DNA of 6,477 nt from Flavobacterium psychrophilum. Lineage in GTDB: Bacteria > Bacteroidota > Bacteroidia > Flavobacteriales > Flavobacteriaceae. Below the pieces are notes generated by a model that was given only the letters and a program-made list of their open reading frames with translations, searched no databases and was not told the origin of the DNA. Below, piece by piece: positions 6,014 to 6,477 of this stretch. The stretch covers positions 1-6,477 of the forward strand of contig CAMBHH010000189.1 in assembly GCA_945866505.1 (NCBI GenBank), given 5' to 3'. Made by a program: the position numbers and the translations under genes. How positions within the stretch are numbered: the first letter of the stretch is position 1; every line of letters begins with the position of its first letter.

Positions 6014-6477
6014 ATGAGCGCACATAAACAAATTGAAATGGCAAACAACACCGAAAATACAAAAACAACCCGTTGGGGAATCCTAGGATGTGGCAACGTT
6101 ACCGAAATAAAAAGCGGTCCAGCGTATCAAAAAACTGAGGGTTTCAAAATCGAAGCCGTGATGCGAAGAGATGCCGGAAAAGCTGCAGATTATGCCAAAA
6201 GACATAATATTGGCAAATACTATTCGGATGCGGATGATTTAATCAACGATCCTGAAATTGATGCCATTTACATTGCTACTCCGCCAGATTCACATCATTT
6301 TTATGGACTGAAAGTAGCTACGGCTGGGAAAATTTGCTGCATCGAAAAACCTTTGGCACCAAGTTACAAAGAAAGTCTCGAAATTTACGAAGCCTTTAAA
6401 GCGAAGAATGTTCCTTTGTTCACCGCTTATTACAGACGAACTTTACCACGTTTCGAACAAATAAAAATTTGGCTTGA
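6014..6477 (+). CDS. Gfo/Idh/MocA-family NAD(P)-dependent oxidoreductase, 3' end outside window
   Basis: The frame stays open from 6014 to the window end (154 codons plus 2 bases), about the N-terminal 40-45 percent of a typical 320-380-residue member. The N-terminal Rossmann fold shows RWGILGCGNVTE with the G-x-G dinucleotide loop at Gly25-Cys26-Gly27. IDAIYIATPPDSHH (T-P-P-D-S-H at residues 89-94) follows at the end of the fold. IEKPLA, with Glu111-Lys112-Pro113, is the family's EKP motif, whose lysine takes part in binding and catalysis. Members oxidise or reduce sugars, inositols and related polyols or their nucleotide derivatives; the substrate cannot be read from this half. Two in-frame starts are possible: ATG 6014, 16 bases after the previous stop, and ATG 6038. 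Family proteins usually begin only a few residues before the Rossmann strand, which slightly favours 6038, so the true start is uncertain. Confidence 0.93.
   Translation, partial: MSAHKQIEMANNTENTKTTRWGILGCGNVTEIKSGPAYQKTEGFKIEAVMRRDAGKAADYAKRHNIGKYYSDADDLINDPEIDAIYIATPPDSHHFYGLKVATAGKICCIEKPLAPSYKESLEIYEAFKAKNVPLFTAYYRRTLPRFEQIKIWL

Overview
The window looks like a chromosomal segment of a Flavobacterium-like member of the Bacteroidota. This is an inference. It rests on low GC, A/T-rich start regions without clear Shine-Dalgarno sites, Bacteroidota-style NuoM/NuoN and MBOAT proteins, and a stand-alone four-helix-bundle protein flanked by TTAGGATTT-type repeats. All supported genes are on the + strand.

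Region 1 (1-3121) is the end of a respiratory complex I (nuo) operon. It holds the 3' part of nuoM (1-1155) and a complete nuoN (1694-3064), closed by a good intrinsic terminator (3089-3121). Between nuoM and nuoN sits an approximately 525-base insert (1156-1680). It begins on the base after the nuoM stop codon and ends 13 bases before the nuoN start. It carries one gene (1233-1601) for a four-helix-bundle protein of the 23S rRNA-intervening-sequence/bAvd superfamily. It is bounded by imperfect terminal inverted repeats (21 of 26 positions match, plus an inner 8-base match) and also holds a 13-base direct repeat. This architecture resembles the intervening sequences found inside 23S rRNA genes of other bacteria, but here it sits in a protein-coding operon. 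It is the most interesting object in the window.

Region 2 (3143-5457) is a translationally coupled pair: an MBOAT-family membrane O-acyltransferase (AlgI/DltB-like) and a membrane-anchored SGNH/DltD-like protein. The stop and start codons overlap in TAATG. By analogy with AlgI/AlgJ, PatA/PatB and DltB/DltD, the two probably work together to move an acyl group (most likely acetyl) across the inner membrane onto an extracytoplasmic glycan; the substrate is not visible here. The SGNH protein keeps the serine and histidine blocks but appears to lack the usual aspartate three residues before the histidine.

Region 3 (5458-6477) has a small stem-loop, then an AT-rich gene for a small, possibly exported protein of unknown function (5542-5997). 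The 5' part of a Gfo/Idh/MocA-family NAD(P)-dependent oxidoreductase follows (6014 to the window end, open). No rRNA, tRNA, CRISPR array or transposase gene was seen.
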